From: Thermaurantimonas sp046299575
GTDB taxonomy: Bacteria > Bacteroidota > Bacteroidia > Flavobacteriales > Schleiferiaceae
Reading direction: 5' to 3'
Assembly: GCF_046299575.1 (NCBI RefSeq)
Contig: NZ_JBKBHX010000003.1
Coordinates: 256,405-320,404 of the forward strand
Length of the DNA stretch: 64,000 bases
Numbering within the stretch: position 1 is the stretch's first letter; every line of letters begins with the position of its first letter. Made by a program: the position numbers and the translations under genes. Of the stretch, positions 35,460-44,784 are shown in pieces. Below the pieces are notes generated by a model that saw nothing but the letters and a program-made list of their open reading frames with translations, did no database searches and was not told the DNA's origin.

Positions 35460-37085
35460 ATGATAAAGGGTTTTTTTAAGCTTCCGGACGTAAAAAATGA
35501 ACCGGTAAAACAATATGGCCCAGGAAGTGCTGAACGCGCTGAACTTCAGGCCAAATACGACGAACTGTGGAACAGCATTCGCGACATACCGATGTATATA
35601 AATGGGCAGGAGGTGCGCACGGGCAGGACTGAGCGCGTATTGCCTCCACACGATCACCAGCACAACGTAGGCCACTATCATATGGGCAATGCCAGCCATG
35701 TGCATGCTGCCATCGATGCTGCCCTTAAGGCGCGTAGTAAGTGGGCAGCCATGAGCTGGGAGCAGCGAGCCTCTATCTTTCTGAAAGCGGCTGATTTGCT
35801 GGCTGGTCCCTATCGGGCTGAGGTGAATGCTGCCACGATGATTGCCCAGAGCAAAACTGCCTTTCAGACCGAAATCGATGCGGCCTGTGAGCTGATCGAC
35901 TTCCTTCGGTTTAACGTAAAGTATATGGCCGAGATCTATGCTGAGCAGCCCAATTCAATGCCTGGTGTATGGAACCGCATGGAATACAGACCTCTGGAGG
36001 GTTTTGTCTTCGCTGTTACTCCGTTCAACTTTACCGCCATCAGTGGAAACCTGCCTGCCTCCGCAGCTCTGATGGGCAATGTAGTAGTGTGGAAGCCCTC
36101 GCTTTATCAAGTGTACTCTGCGCACGTTGTAATGAAAGTGTTTATCGAAGCCGGATTACCCGCTGGAGTGATTAATATGATTATGACCGACCCGGCTGAA
36201 ACAGCCAAAATAGTGCTGAGCCATCCGGACTTTGCTGGAATTCACTTCACGGGTTCAACTGCCGTTTTCAAAAGCATCTGGAAAACTATCGGAGAAAATA
36301 TCCATCGCTACAAGTCATATCCTCGCATCGTAGGTGAAACAGGAGGTAAAGACTACGTATGGATGCATGCCTCAGCCAATGTGCGTGAAACAGTAGTCGC
36401 CCTTGTGCGAGGTGCCTTCGAACTGCAGGGTCAGAAATGCTCGGCGGCCTCACGTGCGTACATTCCGCGCAGCCGATGGAACGAAGTGAATGCCGAACTG
36501 GGCCGGATGCTCTCCGAAATCAAGATGGGTTCGCCTCGCGACTTTTCAAACTTTGTAACGGCAGTGATTCACGAGGGAGCTTTTGACAAAATTGTCTCCT
36601 ACATCGAATATGCCCGCCACGACAAAGACAGCGAAATCATCTATGGCGGTAAGTACGATAAATCCGTTGGCTATTTCATTGAGCCAACGGTGATACTCAC
36701 CAAAAATCCGAAGATGAAGACCATGGTAGAAGAAATCTTCGGCCCTGTGCTTACAATTTATGTATATGAAGACAAAGAATGGGAAGCGTCTCTTGACCTG
36801 GTGAACGAAACTAGTGAATACGCTCTGACGGGCGCCATTTTTGCTAAAGATAGATATGTGATAGAAGTGGCCACTAACAAACTGGTAGACAGTGCGGGTA
36901 ATTTTTATATAAACGACAAGCCAACAGGGGCGGTGGTAGATCAACAACCCTTCGGTGGAGCTCGCGGCAGCGGCACTAACGATAAAGCTGGTTCTAAGCT
37001 GAACCTACTCCGATGGGTGAGTGCCCGCTCCATTAAAGAAACAATGGTACCACCTACGGATTACACTTATCCCTTTATGAAATAA
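35460..37085 (+). CDS. pruA: L-glutamate gamma-semialdehyde dehydrogenase
   Basis: A 541-residue aldehyde dehydrogenase of the 1-pyrroline-5-carboxylate type. General base Glu293 (VGETGGKDY) and nucleophile Cys327 (GQKCSAASRAY) are present, as are FNFTAISGNL and the C-terminal QPFGGARGSGTNDKAG. It oxidises glutamate semialdehyde to glutamate with NAD, the last step of proline breakdown. No proline dehydrogenase gene is in the window. It is an isolated gene. Confidence 0.95.
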   Translation: MIKGFFKLPDVKNEPVKQYGPGSAERAELQAKYDELWNSIRDIPMYINGQEVRTGRTERVLPPHDHQHNVGHYHMGNASHVHAAIDAALKARSKWAAMSWEQRASIFLKAADLLAGPYRAEVNAATMIAQSKTAFQTEIDAACELIDFLRFNVKYMAEIYAEQPNSMPGVWNRMEYRPLEGFVFAVTPFNFTAISGNLPASAALMGNVVVWKPSLYQVYSAHVVMKVFIEAGLPAGVINMIMTDPAETAKIVLSHPDFAGIHFTGSTAVFKSIWKTIGENIHRYKSYPRIVGETGGKDYVWMHASANVRETVVALVRGAFELQGQKCSAASRAYIPRSRWNEVNAELGRMLSEIKMGSPRDFSNFVTAVIHEGAFDKIVSYIEYARHDKDSEIIYGGKYDKSVGYFIEPTVILTKNPKMKTMVEEIFGPVLTIYVYEDKEWEASLDLVNETSEYALTGAIFAKDRYVIEVATNKLVDSAGNFYINDKPTGAVVDQQPFGGARGSGTNDKAGSKLNLLRWVSARSIKETMVPPTDYTYPFMK

Positions 37086-37327
37086 GTATTTAGGGTATTG
37101 CAAGTCTTTGCTTTGCTGCAATACGTCTCTCGCAGGCATCGCCTCCACTCGTGAGGTGGCTGGAGTAGACCGGCAAAGCCTCTGGTGTGGAGCGACACTC
37201 AGGCAGCAAGGCATAACTGATGAAAACTATTAGTTTTATCAGTACTTTAAACTCCATTAGGTTAGACAGTTCCGGACGAAGTCGGCTATTGCCGCCTTGT
37301 CCGGAGCTTGCTTAAAAAAAAAAAAAA
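37086..37327. repeat. Palindrome-rich spacer with poly-A tract between pruA and hemF (candidate dispersed repeat)
   Basis: 242 bp without a believable gene. It holds inverted repeats GTATTGCA/TGCAATAC (37095-37124) and TCCGGAC/GTCCGGA (37271-37305, with inner CGGC/GCCG). A run of 15 A (37314-37328) reaches the hemF start codon itself. The middle part (37125-37220) is GC-rich and unlike its surroundings. No second copy is seen in this window, so repeat status is a guess. Confidence 0.4.
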
Positions 37328-38257
37328 ATGACTATCAAAGATCGATTTGTAGGCTACATACACCAGCTACAAGACCGCATTTGTAAATCGCTGGAAGAAG
37401 TCGATGGAAAGGAGCATTTCGTAGAAGACCGCTGGGAGCGACCCGGAGGCGGAGGAGGAATCACGCGGATCATACAGGGTGGACAAGTCTTTGAAAAAGG
37501 CGGTGTAAATACGTCAGTGGTTCACGGTGTTCTTCCGGAGGTGATGATGCAAAGGCTTGGTGTTCAGCACAATCGGTTCTTTGCGTGCGGCATCTCGTTG
37601 GTCATTCATCCGATTAATCCTTTTGTTCCTACGGTGCATGCGAATTACCGCTACTTCGAGCTGTACGACGAAGCGGGAGCAGTGGTCGATTGCTGGTTTG
37701 GCGGAGGGGCTGACCTAACGCCTTATTATATCTTTGAGGAAGACGGCAGACACTTTCATACTGTCCTTAAAGAGGCTTGTGATAAGCATTCGCCTGAGTA
37801 TTATCCGAGATTTAAGGCAGAATGCGATCGGTACTTTTACATTGATCACCGAAAAGAAAACCGGGGAATAGGTGGAATTTTTTTCGACTATCTGAGGCCT
37901 GATGTCAATCAAACGGCCGAACACTGGCTTAGCTTTGTGATGGATGCAGGCGATGCATTCTTACCGGCTTATGTGCCAATAGTTGAGCGCAGAAAAGAGT
38001 TGCCTTACGGAGAGCGGAACATACATTGGCAAGGGATACGTCGTGGCAGGTATGTTGAATTTAACTTGGTGTACGACCGTGGGACACTCTTTGGTCTGAA
38101 AACCGACGGCAGGATTGAGTCTATCCTAATGAGCCTGCCTGCCACTGCTCGTTGGGAATACAATCATAAACCTGTACCCGGCAGCGATGAAGCCAAATTA
38201 CTCAAGGCATTAGAGCATCGGGATTGGATAAATACATTTAAAATAGATGAATATTAA
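37328..38257 (+). CDS. hemF: Oxygen-dependent coproporphyrinogen-III oxidase
   Basis: A 309-residue HemF that converts coproporphyrinogen III to protoporphyrinogen IX using oxygen, in haem synthesis. Signature stretches are RWERPGGGGGITRIIQGG near 38-55, VHANYRYFEL near 101-110, WFGGGADLTPYY near 122-133 and a C-terminal RGRYVEFNLVYDRGT. Length is the family norm. The ATG follows directly on a 14-A tract. Its stop overlaps that of psd on the other strand. Confidence 0.96.
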   Translation: MTIKDRFVGYIHQLQDRICKSLEEVDGKEHFVEDRWERPGGGGGITRIIQGGQVFEKGGVNTSVVHGVLPEVMMQRLGVQHNRFFACGISLVIHPINPFVPTVHANYRYFELYDEAGAVVDCWFGGGADLTPYYIFEEDGRHFHTVLKEACDKHSPEYYPRFKAECDRYFYIDHRKENRGIGGIFFDYLRPDVNQTAEHWLSFVMDAGDAFLPAYVPIVERRKELPYGERNIHWQGIRRGRYVEFNLVYDRGTLFGLKTDGRIESILMSLPATARWEYNHKPVPGSDEAKLLKALEHRDWINTFKIDEY

Positions 38258-38919
38258 TTAGTTCTTTTCTCAGCTATTACGGTAATACCACCCACGGTTT
38301 TATCGCCGATTTTAATGCTTGGCACAGTGCCAGGGGGCAAGAAGATGTCGAGTCGGCTGCCGAATTTGATGAATCCGCTTTCATCTCCCTGGCGAGCTGA
38401 TGCGCCTTCTTTCGCATACATAACAATGCGTCGAGCTACATACCCCGCAATCTGACGATAGAGCACAGGGCCCCAAACAGGGCTGTTTATCACAACAGAC
38501 GTCCGTTCATTAAGAGTACTCGACTTTGGATGCCACGCCACGAGGTATTGACCCTGGTGATGACGGGCATATTCGATGCGTCCACTTACAGGATAACGAT
38601 TTACATGCACATTCAGGGGAGACATAAAGATGGAAATCTGAAGTCGTTTGCCTTTGAAATATTCAGGTTCTTCGACTTCATCTATAATGACAACCTTTCC
38701 ATCGGCCGGGGCTATGATCTTGTTTTCATCGCGAACAATGTCGCGACGGGGATTTCTAAAGAATTGCAGCACAAGGCCGTACACAATCAGAGAAGCAATG
38801 ATGAAAATGTTGCGAATCCAGACGACATCTGTAATCAAATGAATCAGTGCATTAAACACAAAGAGCACAACAAGAGTAACAAATACAATGGTGTAGCCTT
38901 CGCGATGAATTTTTATCAT
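38254..38919 (-). CDS. psd: Phosphatidylserine decarboxylase proenzyme (short type)
   Basis: A 221-residue Psd of the short archaeal-like class. Two N-terminal helices (about 10-52) anchor it. The self-cleavage site is Gly187-Ser188 in KFGSRLDIFLPPG; Ser188 becomes the pyruvoyl group. APADGKVV near 70-77 and SPLNVHVNR near 100-108 are typical. It makes phosphatidylethanolamine. The start overlaps the cdsA stop by four bases, so the two phospholipid genes are coupled. Confidence 0.95.
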   Translation of the reverse strand: MIKIHREGYTIVFVTLVVLFVFNALIHLITDVVWIRNIFIIASLIVYGLVLQFFRNPRRDIVRDENKIIAPADGKVVIIDEVEEPEYFKGKRLQISIFMSPLNVHVNRYPVSGRIEYARHHQGQYLVAWHPKSSTLNERTSVVINSPVWGPVLYRQIAGYVARRIVMYAKEGASARQGDESGFIKFGSRLDIFLPPGTVPSIKIGDKTVGGITVIAEKRTN

Positions 38920-39785
38920 AGATTGAGCAATAAAGGATAGACAAAGTAAAATGCGGGAGCAGCAAAGAGAAAACTATCGATGCGATCGAGAATGCCGCCA
39001 TGACCGGGGATAAATGAGCCACTGTCTTTGATACCTGCTTTGCGCTTGAGCTTTGACTCAAAAAGATCACCCAGAAAAGCAAAAAGTGCCAATACAAACG
39101 CAAGTATATATCCGGAAATAGCTTGGGAGAAAGGCAGTATTTCAGAACGACTGAAAAAAAATGTGAGAGTGGCTGCACCTGCTATTCCACCTGCTAATCC
39201 CTCCCACGTCTTTCCAGGTGAGATGGATGGGGCAATGACGTGTCGGCCAAACAACTTGCCAAAGACGTAAGAAAAAGTATCAAAGGTCCACATGAAAATA
39301 AAGATCAACAAAATTGGAGAAATAGCCAACTGTTGATCTGATATATCGATCTCTACTGCCAACACAAAAGGCATTATGATGTATGCAAAAGGCAAAAGGC
39401 TTTTATATCCCCTTTTTTTGTAAAATAGTAAAACTGTTACCAAAAATGCACCCAGAATCCAAAGCCACCTCCATTCGAAAAAAGCAACAATCAGATCGGC
39501 AATTTTATTTGAAGTGAGCCATACGGTGTAAAAATTAAAAAAGGGATTTTCAAAGAAAAATGTATTGACTAAAACCGTAGAAAACCATGGGAGAAAGGCA
39601 ATCCAGAAGCACAATAGCCAAAGTTGAATGACATTTTTTTTTAGAAAGAGAATTTTACCTAATTCTACCATGGCCAAAGAGCCAAAAAGTGCGAAAAGGA
39701 TAGGTGAAAAGTTGTAGTAAACGAATAGTAGTATCAGAAATACATAAAGAAGTCCAAAAATGCTGCGCTGAATGAGTTCTTTCAT
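38916..39785 (-). CDS. cdsA: Phosphatidate cytidylyltransferase
   Basis: A 289-residue polytopic membrane enzyme (about eight helices) that makes CDP-diacylglycerol from CTP and phosphatidic acid. The C-terminal family signature is clear: KRKAGIKDSGSFIPGHGGIL followed by DRIDSFLFAAP. It lies between the LUD gene (1 bp gap) and psd (4 bp overlap). Confidence 0.95.
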   Translation of the reverse strand: MKELIQRSIFGLLYVFLILLFVYYNFSPILFALFGSLAMVELGKILFLKKNVIQLWLLCFWIAFLPWFSTVLVNTFFFENPFFNFYTVWLTSNKIADLIVAFFEWRWLWILGAFLVTVLLFYKKRGYKSLLPFAYIIMPFVLAVEIDISDQQLAISPILLIFIFMWTFDTFSYVFGKLFGRHVIAPSISPGKTWEGLAGGIAGAATLTFFFSRSEILPFSQAISGYILAFVLALFAFLGDLFESKLKRKAGIKDSGSFIPGHGGILDRIDSFLFAAPAFYFVYPLLLNL

Positions 39786-39786
39786 T

Positions 39787-40395
39787 CTAAACCGTCAGAA
39801 GAAGGTAAATATTTTTTGTCGAAAAAGCAGAATTGGGATCCTCAAGGCCATCGCCTTTAGGCCCTTTAAGTGTTGTAATCATCGATGGTATTTCTTTGGG
39901 AGGATATTTAGCCTTAATATGAGTCAAAGCATTGTTGAGTTTATCAATAATTTGAGACGTTTTACCTAAAACGATGATTGTGTTAGGAAGATTCTGAATT
40001 TTGATGTGATAGGTCTGATTGGCAGTGACCATTATGCCGCCATTGCTTGCAATCAGCAATTCGCAAGTGATAAATGCAGCATCTGCATTTTTAGATAAAT
40101 CCGTTGGCTGAATAATACCTGCTTCTCTGACAAGCGTCTGTAAATATGTATCGTTACACGACAATGTCTCAATTAGTTCTTCAGCTATGATGTCTTGCAG
40201 CGTTTTAATCACCTCTTCTCGATCTTCGCAAAAAATAAACTTCCCTCCAGCTGCTACAAACCTGTCAGCGAAGATGGCTTCTAAGTGTGCAGGATTAACA
40301 GCAGATTTTGGCGCTGCTGAAGCCTCTGAGGTTTTCTCAGGGGCTTTAGGCAGCAAGGAAGAGAATATTTTTGAGAAAAGTGATGACTGCGCCAT
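39787..40395 (-). CDS. LUD-domain protein (LutC/YkgG-like)
   Basis: A 202-residue protein. The C-terminal half has the LUD pattern (DAAFITCELLIASNGGIMV, then LPNTIIVLGKTSQII). The N-terminus (about 1-35) is Ser/Ala/Pro-rich. LUD proteins include LutC of lactate utilisation, but no lutA or lutB is nearby. Here it sits between ftsH (14 bp gap) and cdsA (1 bp gap). Its function in this setting is unknown. Confidence 0.82.
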   Translation of the reverse strand: MAQSSLFSKIFSSLLPKAPEKTSEASAAPKSAVNPAHLEAIFADRFVAAGGKFIFCEDREEVIKTLQDIIAEELIETLSCNDTYLQTLVREAGIIQPTDLSKNADAAFITCELLIASNGGIMVTANQTYHIKIQNLPNTIIVLGKTSQIIDKLNNALTHIKAKYPPKEIPSMITTLKGPKGDGLEDPNSAFSTKNIYLLLTV

Positions 40396-40409
40396 AGAAC
40401 AAAGAGGTG

Positions 40410-42509
40410 TTAGTCCTTTGATTCTTGGACTGAAACAGTAGCTCCGCTCAACTCAGCTTCATCTTTTTGTTCCTTTTCAGCTTCGCCTTCATTATTTGAA
40501 AGTTCAGTGGAATTAGACTGGGTATCTGCTTCTTTATCCCACTTGCGCTTTCCGAAAATCTGTTCCAAATCCTGTTTAAAAATAACCTCTTTTTCGAGCA
40601 ATAATTCAGCTAATTGAATGAGTTTTTCTTTATGAGTTGTTAATATCTCAATGGCTCGTTCGTATTGCAGATCGACGATTTTTTTCACCTCTTCGTCGAT
40701 GATCTCAGCTGTTTTTTCACTGTATGGCTTATTGAAGCCAAACTCGTTCTGACCTGATGAATCGTAGTATGTAATGTTACCTATGCGCTCGTTGAGGCCA
40801 AAAATGGTAACCATAGCTTGTGCCTGGCGTGTTACTTTCTCCAGGTCACTCAAAGCTCCGGTTGAAACTTTGTTAAAGATCACCTTTTCGGCAGCCCGTC
40901 CACCGAGGGCAGCGCACATTTCGTCTTGAATCTGGTCGGCAGTGGTAATCTGGCGCTCCTCGGGCAAATACCAGGCCGCCCCTAAGGAACGACCTCTTGG
41001 CACAATGGTAACCTTAACCAGTGGAGCAGCATGTTCGAGCATCCAACTTACAGTGGCGTGGCCTGCTTCGTGATAGGCAATTACTTTTTTCTCTTCAGGA
41101 GTTATGATTTTCGATTTTTTCTCCAAGCCGGCGACGATTCTATCCACAGCATCGAGAAAATCCTGAAGCTCAACGACTTTTTTGTCTTTACGAGCAGCGA
41201 TCAGTGCAGCTTCATTGCATACATTGGCAATATCTGCCCCTGAAAATCCCGGAGTTTGCTTGGCCAGAAAATCGATGTCGAGGTCAGAAGTATGCTTTAT
41301 GCGACGCAGGTGAATTTTAAAAATTTCTTTGCGCTCATTCAGGTCAGGCAAATCGATGTATATCGTTCTGTCGAAACGCCCTGCGCGGGTCAAGGCGCGG
41401 TCGAGAATTTCCGGTCGGTTGGTTGCAGCCAGTACGATTACTGTCTCATTCGTCTGGAAACCGTCCATTTCAGTGAGCAACTGATTGAGGGTATTTTCTC
41501 TCTCGTCGTTTCCTCCGCTGAATGAGGCTTTTCCTCGGGCTCTACCTATAGCGTCAATTTCATCAATAAAGATGATGGAAGGTGCTTTTTCCTTAGCCTG
41601 CTTAAAGAGGTCGCGAACCCGCGAAGCACCTACGCCCACAAACATCTCCACAAAGTCAGATCCAGAAAGGCTAAAGAAAGGAACTTTCGCTTCGCCGGCT
41701 ACTGCTTTAGCGAGCAATGTTTTACCCGTTCCCGGAGGACCTGCCAACAAGGCGCCCTTTGGTATCTTACCGCCCAAATTGGTGTACTTCTCGGGGTTCT
41801 TCAAAAAGTTGACAATTTCCTGAATTTCTTCTTTGGCGCCTTCCATACCAGCTACATCTTTGAAGGTGACCTTCACATTGGTGTTTTTATCAAAGAGCTG
41901 GGCTCTTGATTTACCGATATTGAAGATCTGACCTCCGGGGCCACCACCCATTGTGCTCATCCGGCGCATGATAAACATCCATATCAGGAAGATGAACAGG
42001 AAAGGAAGCACCCAGGCTAAAATGTCGCTCCAGTAATCACGCTGTTCTTCGTAGGTAATGGGCACCTTACGTCGGTCAATATTAGGGTTGTCTTCGTAAA
42101 AATTCCTCAGTTCATCGCGAAAGGCGTCACCTGGCATTTGAAAAACTAAGTGCGGACCAGGAACAACCCCCGAACCTGTGCTCCTGCTTCTCAGATCTTT
42201 AAATACTTCTTTGGTCTTTATACTTTCTTGACGGAGAAAAACTTGAATTTCCTTTGAATTCACTACCCGAATGCGCTCTACATCGTCGCTCAGCAAGTAG
42301 GTTGTTAATTCATTGAAGCTGCTCTTTTTAGCAGCACTATTCATCATGCCAAGCAGCTGAATACCAAAGATTACTGCAATTAGGATAATGTATATCCAGT
42401 AAAAATTGAACCCCCCGTTTCGTTCGGAGTCCCCGTTTCCTGAATTTTGATTTTGGTTTCTTTTTCGGAATTGACCGAATTCTGCAGGATGTTTTTTCTT
42501 TTGAGCCAT
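40410..42509 (-). CDS. ftsH: ATP-dependent zinc metalloprotease FtsH
   Basis: A 699-residue inner-membrane AAA protease. Membrane helices are at about 36-56 and 162-182 around a periplasmic domain. Walker A is GPPGTGKT at 257-264, followed by Walker B and SRH. The zinc site HEAGH is at 480-484. The C-terminus (about 655-699) is a charged tail. It degrades misfolded and regulatory membrane proteins, LpxC among them in E. coli. It starts 5 bp after rsfS. Confidence 0.98.
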   Translation of the reverse strand: MAQKKKHPAEFGQFRKRNQNQNSGNGDSERNGGFNFYWIYIILIAVIFGIQLLGMMNSAAKKSSFNELTTYLLSDDVERIRVVNSKEIQVFLRQESIKTKEVFKDLRSRSTGSGVVPGPHLVFQMPGDAFRDELRNFYEDNPNIDRRKVPITYEEQRDYWSDILAWVLPFLFIFLIWMFIMRRMSTMGGGPGGQIFNIGKSRAQLFDKNTNVKVTFKDVAGMEGAKEEIQEIVNFLKNPEKYTNLGGKIPKGALLAGPPGTGKTLLAKAVAGEAKVPFFSLSGSDFVEMFVGVGASRVRDLFKQAKEKAPSIIFIDEIDAIGRARGKASFSGGNDERENTLNQLLTEMDGFQTNETVIVLAATNRPEILDRALTRAGRFDRTIYIDLPDLNERKEIFKIHLRRIKHTSDLDIDFLAKQTPGFSGADIANVCNEAALIAARKDKKVVELQDFLDAVDRIVAGLEKKSKIITPEEKKVIAYHEAGHATVSWMLEHAAPLVKVTIVPRGRSLGAAWYLPEERQITTADQIQDEMCAALGGRAAEKVIFNKVSTGALSDLEKVTRQAQAMVTIFGLNERIGNITYYDSSGQNEFGFNKPYSEKTAEIIDEEVKKIVDLQYERAIEILTTHKEKLIQLAELLLEKEVIFKQDLEQIFGKRKWDKEADTQSNSTELSNNEGEAEKEQKDEAELSGATVSVQESKD

Positions 42510-42514
42510 AATGG

Positions 42515-42889
42515 TTAATCGACATTTGAAATTTCAGTAATGCGCGCATCACTCCATAGACCATCGAGGTCGTAAAAACGCCTTTTTTCGGGTAAGAAGA
42601 TATGCACGACTACATCTACGTAATCTAACAAAACCCATTCGGAATTGGTTTTGCCCTCTATATGCCAAGGCCTTTCTCCAGTATTTTCAAACACCTTTTC
42701 TTCCACTGAGTCGGCTAAAGCGCTCACCTGAGTGGTGGAATTGCCTTCAGCGATCACAAAGCAATCACAAACGGCCTTATCAATTTCAGAGAGGTCAAAT
42801 ATTTTAATGTTAAAGCCTTTTACCTCGCGCAGACCTTCAATTATTGAGTGTATAAGTCTATCAGTATCAATATCTTGTTGTATTTTCAT
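42515..42889 (-). CDS. rsfS: Ribosome silencing factor RsfS
   Basis: A 124-residue RsfS/Iojap protein: DLSEIDKAVCDCFVIAEGNS, then VSALADSVEE, and the family end EWVLLDYVDVVVHIF followed by RRFYDLDGLW. It binds uL14 and blocks subunit joining under starvation. It is the first gene of the rsfS-ftsH-LUD-cdsA-psd unit and divergent from birA. Confidence 0.95.
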   Translation of the reverse strand: MKIQQDIDTDRLIHSIIEGLREVKGFNIKIFDLSEIDKAVCDCFVIAEGNSTTQVSALADSVEEKVFENTGERPWHIEGKTNSEWVLLDYVDVVVHIFLPEKRRFYDLDGLWSDARITEISNVD

Positions 42890-42979
42890 TCAATTATATG
42901 TAATTCTGTAGCTTTAAATTGTAAGACTGCTAAAATAAGCAATAAAATTGCCAATTGTTTTTGAAATTTTGTCAATTCT

Positions 42980-43717
42980 ATGTTTCATCGAAAACACTTA
43001 CCGGTAGTAGAATCGACCAACGACTGGCTTAAAAAGATGCTTGAACAAGGCACTATCGAAAACAATTTATTGATTTTCACTCAAAACCAAATAAAAGGAC
43101 GAGGACAGTTCGATAGACAATGGCACATGGAACCTGAATTAGATTTAGCTTTTAGTTTTTTCATGGAAGTGCCAGAAGTTGGAGAAAATTTTTTACCAGC
43201 TATTCATTCAATGACAGTTTGTCTTGCACTACATAACACTTTTGACAGGTTGGGCATACATACTCTGATAAAATGGCCTAATGACCTGCTTGTCAATGAG
43301 AGAAAAATTTCAGGAATTTTACTGGAATCTATCAATTTGGATAAAAAGATTTTTTTAATCAACGGCATTGGAATCAACTTAAATTCTTTTAGAATCGACA
43401 AAGAAACTCAATACAAATCCATCTCGGTAAAAGATATCATAAGGAGAGAAATTGCTGCCGAAGATTTTCTCAATACCTTTGAAGATTCATTCAAACATTT
43501 TTATTCATTTCAGGTAAGTGGTAATTACGAAAAAATACTTTCGGCATACGAAAAAAATATGTATAAAAAAGGTGAAGTTGTAGAATTAATAAACCTAAAA
43601 AACAACAAAGTTTTTGAATCGAAGATAAAATGTATAGATGCAAACGGGCGATTGATTGTGGAACTGGAAGAAGCCACAATGAGCTTTCACAATGGAGAAG
43701 TAAAATGGATGTATTAA
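42980..43717 (+). CDS. birA: Biotin--[acetyl-CoA-carboxylase] ligase
   Basis: A 245-residue mono-functional ligase (no DNA-binding domain). ESTNDWLKKM near 11-20, the biotinyl-AMP loop KGRGQFDRQW near 38-47 and WPNDLLVNERKISGILLE near 95-112 are the expected motifs. It attaches biotin to carboxyl-carrier proteins. It ends 3 bp before the end of the convergent SRPBCC gene. Confidence 0.94.
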   Translation: MFHRKHLPVVESTNDWLKKMLEQGTIENNLLIFTQNQIKGRGQFDRQWHMEPELDLAFSFFMEVPEVGENFLPAIHSMTVCLALHNTFDRLGIHTLIKWPNDLLVNERKISGILLESINLDKKIFLINGIGINLNSFRIDKETQYKSISVKDIIRREIAAEDFLNTFEDSFKHFYSFQVSGNYEKILSAYEKNMYKKGEVVELINLKNNKVFESKIKCIDANGRLIVELEEATMSFHNGEVKWMY

Positions 43718-43720
43718 TGC

Positions 43721-44113
43721 TTAGAAAGTTCCCGCTCTCTCTGCCAATTTATCAATGAAATTTTGAAGCGGTTTTTCGAGCATCATTCGCATCATCATAT
43801 TCACTTCCCCGTCAAAGAAAAATTGAATACCACTGGTTTGGGGACTCTGTTCTGAAAGCACACAAGTAAGTGTAAATTTTAAGATGGAAGTAGCTGATTC
43901 AAAGGTTATTTTCTGATTTTCTACTTTCTCCTTTACACGAAGCTGAACTTCAGGAAATCCTTTTAATCCAAAGGTAAAAGTATCGCCCTCGGCCTTAAAA
44001 ACTGTCACTTCAGGCGGCATTATTTCTTTGTAATTTTCAAGAGAAGAAGTCAGTTGATTATATAATTCACGAACTGGCTTATTTACCGTAATAAGTTTGC
44101 TTTGTAAATTCAT
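43721..44113 (-). CDS. SRPBCC-fold (START/polyketide-cyclase-like) protein
   Basis: A 130-residue cytoplasmic protein whose pattern suggests the helix-grip fold: initial LITVNKPVRELYNQLTSS, central VTVFKAEGDTFTFGLKGF, and a long C-terminal helix LEKPLQNFIDKLAERAGTF. Such folds bind hydrophobic ligands. It follows pyrE after 16 bp, so the two are probably co-transcribed. No specific function can be given. Confidence 0.75.
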   Translation of the reverse strand: MNLQSKLITVNKPVRELYNQLTSSLENYKEIMPPEVTVFKAEGDTFTFGLKGFPEVQLRVKEKVENQKITFESATSILKFTLTCVLSEQSPQTSGIQFFFDGEVNMMMRMMLEKPLQNFIDKLAERAGTF

Positions 44114-44129
44114 AGGTTAAAATTTTTAA

Positions 44130-44771
44130 TTATCGACCCCATTTTTCGGGCATTAATCTCCATTCATTGAGTTGTTTCAACTCATTTTCATTAATGTATC
44201 CAACTTTTAGCGCTGTTTTTATCAGATGTTCATAATCGCTGAGGGTAATAAGTTGGATGTTTTCATCCTCAAACAATTTGTGGGCATCGTCGAATCCGTA
44301 GGTAAAAATTGCCTGGACCCCTAAGACCTTTAGTCCGGCTTGTTTTAAAGCATTGATCGCATTTAAAGAACTTCTGCCTGTAGAAATCAAATCTTCGATT
44401 ACAACCACATTTTGGCCTGAGATGATGTACCCTTCAATTTGATTCATTCGACCATGAGATTTGGGTTCTGGCCTCACGTAAATGAAAGGTAATCCGAGCT
44501 CATCAGCAACGAGAGCCCCAATTGCAATCGCACCGGTAGCCACACCTGCTATAACGTCGGGTTTTGGGAAGTGACGCTCAATATTTTTAACCATCATCTC
44601 TCGAATGTACGTTCGTACTGCCGGGAAGGATAAAACAACCCTATTGTCGCAGTATATTGGAGATTTCCAGCCGCTTGACCATTGGAAGGGAGATGATAAA
44701 TTTAGCTGTACCGCTTTGATTTGCAACAGAAATTCAGCTGCTTTTTGAGCAATATCTTTGTCAGCGATCAT
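44130..44771 (-). CDS. pyrE: Orotate phosphoribosyltransferase
   Basis: A 213-residue enzyme of UMP synthesis that joins orotate and PRPP. I start at ATG 44771 (MIADKDIAQKAAEFLLQIKA), which fits other PyrE proteins; a further ATG at 44801 lies inside the divergent NUDIX gene. SPFQWSSGWKSPIYCDNR near 24-41 and the PRPP motif VVIEDLISTGRSS near 121-133 are present. Only 13 bp separate its start codon from that of the NUDIX gene. Confidence 0.95.
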   Translation of the reverse strand: MIADKDIAQKAAEFLLQIKAVQLNLSSPFQWSSGWKSPIYCDNRVVLSFPAVRTYIREMMVKNIERHFPKPDVIAGVATGAIAIGALVADELGLPFIYVRPEPKSHGRMNQIEGYIISGQNVVVIEDLISTGRSSLNAINALKQAGLKVLGVQAIFTYGFDDAHKLFEDENIQLITLSDYEHLIKTALKVGYINENELKQLNEWRLMPEKWGR

Positions 44772-44784
44772 ATGGCGCAAAAAT

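Noticed and set aside
37005..37214. 69-codon minus-strand frame at the pruA end
   Set aside because: Lies across the palindromic spacer and pruA coding sequence; no signals. Treated as part of a possible repeat.
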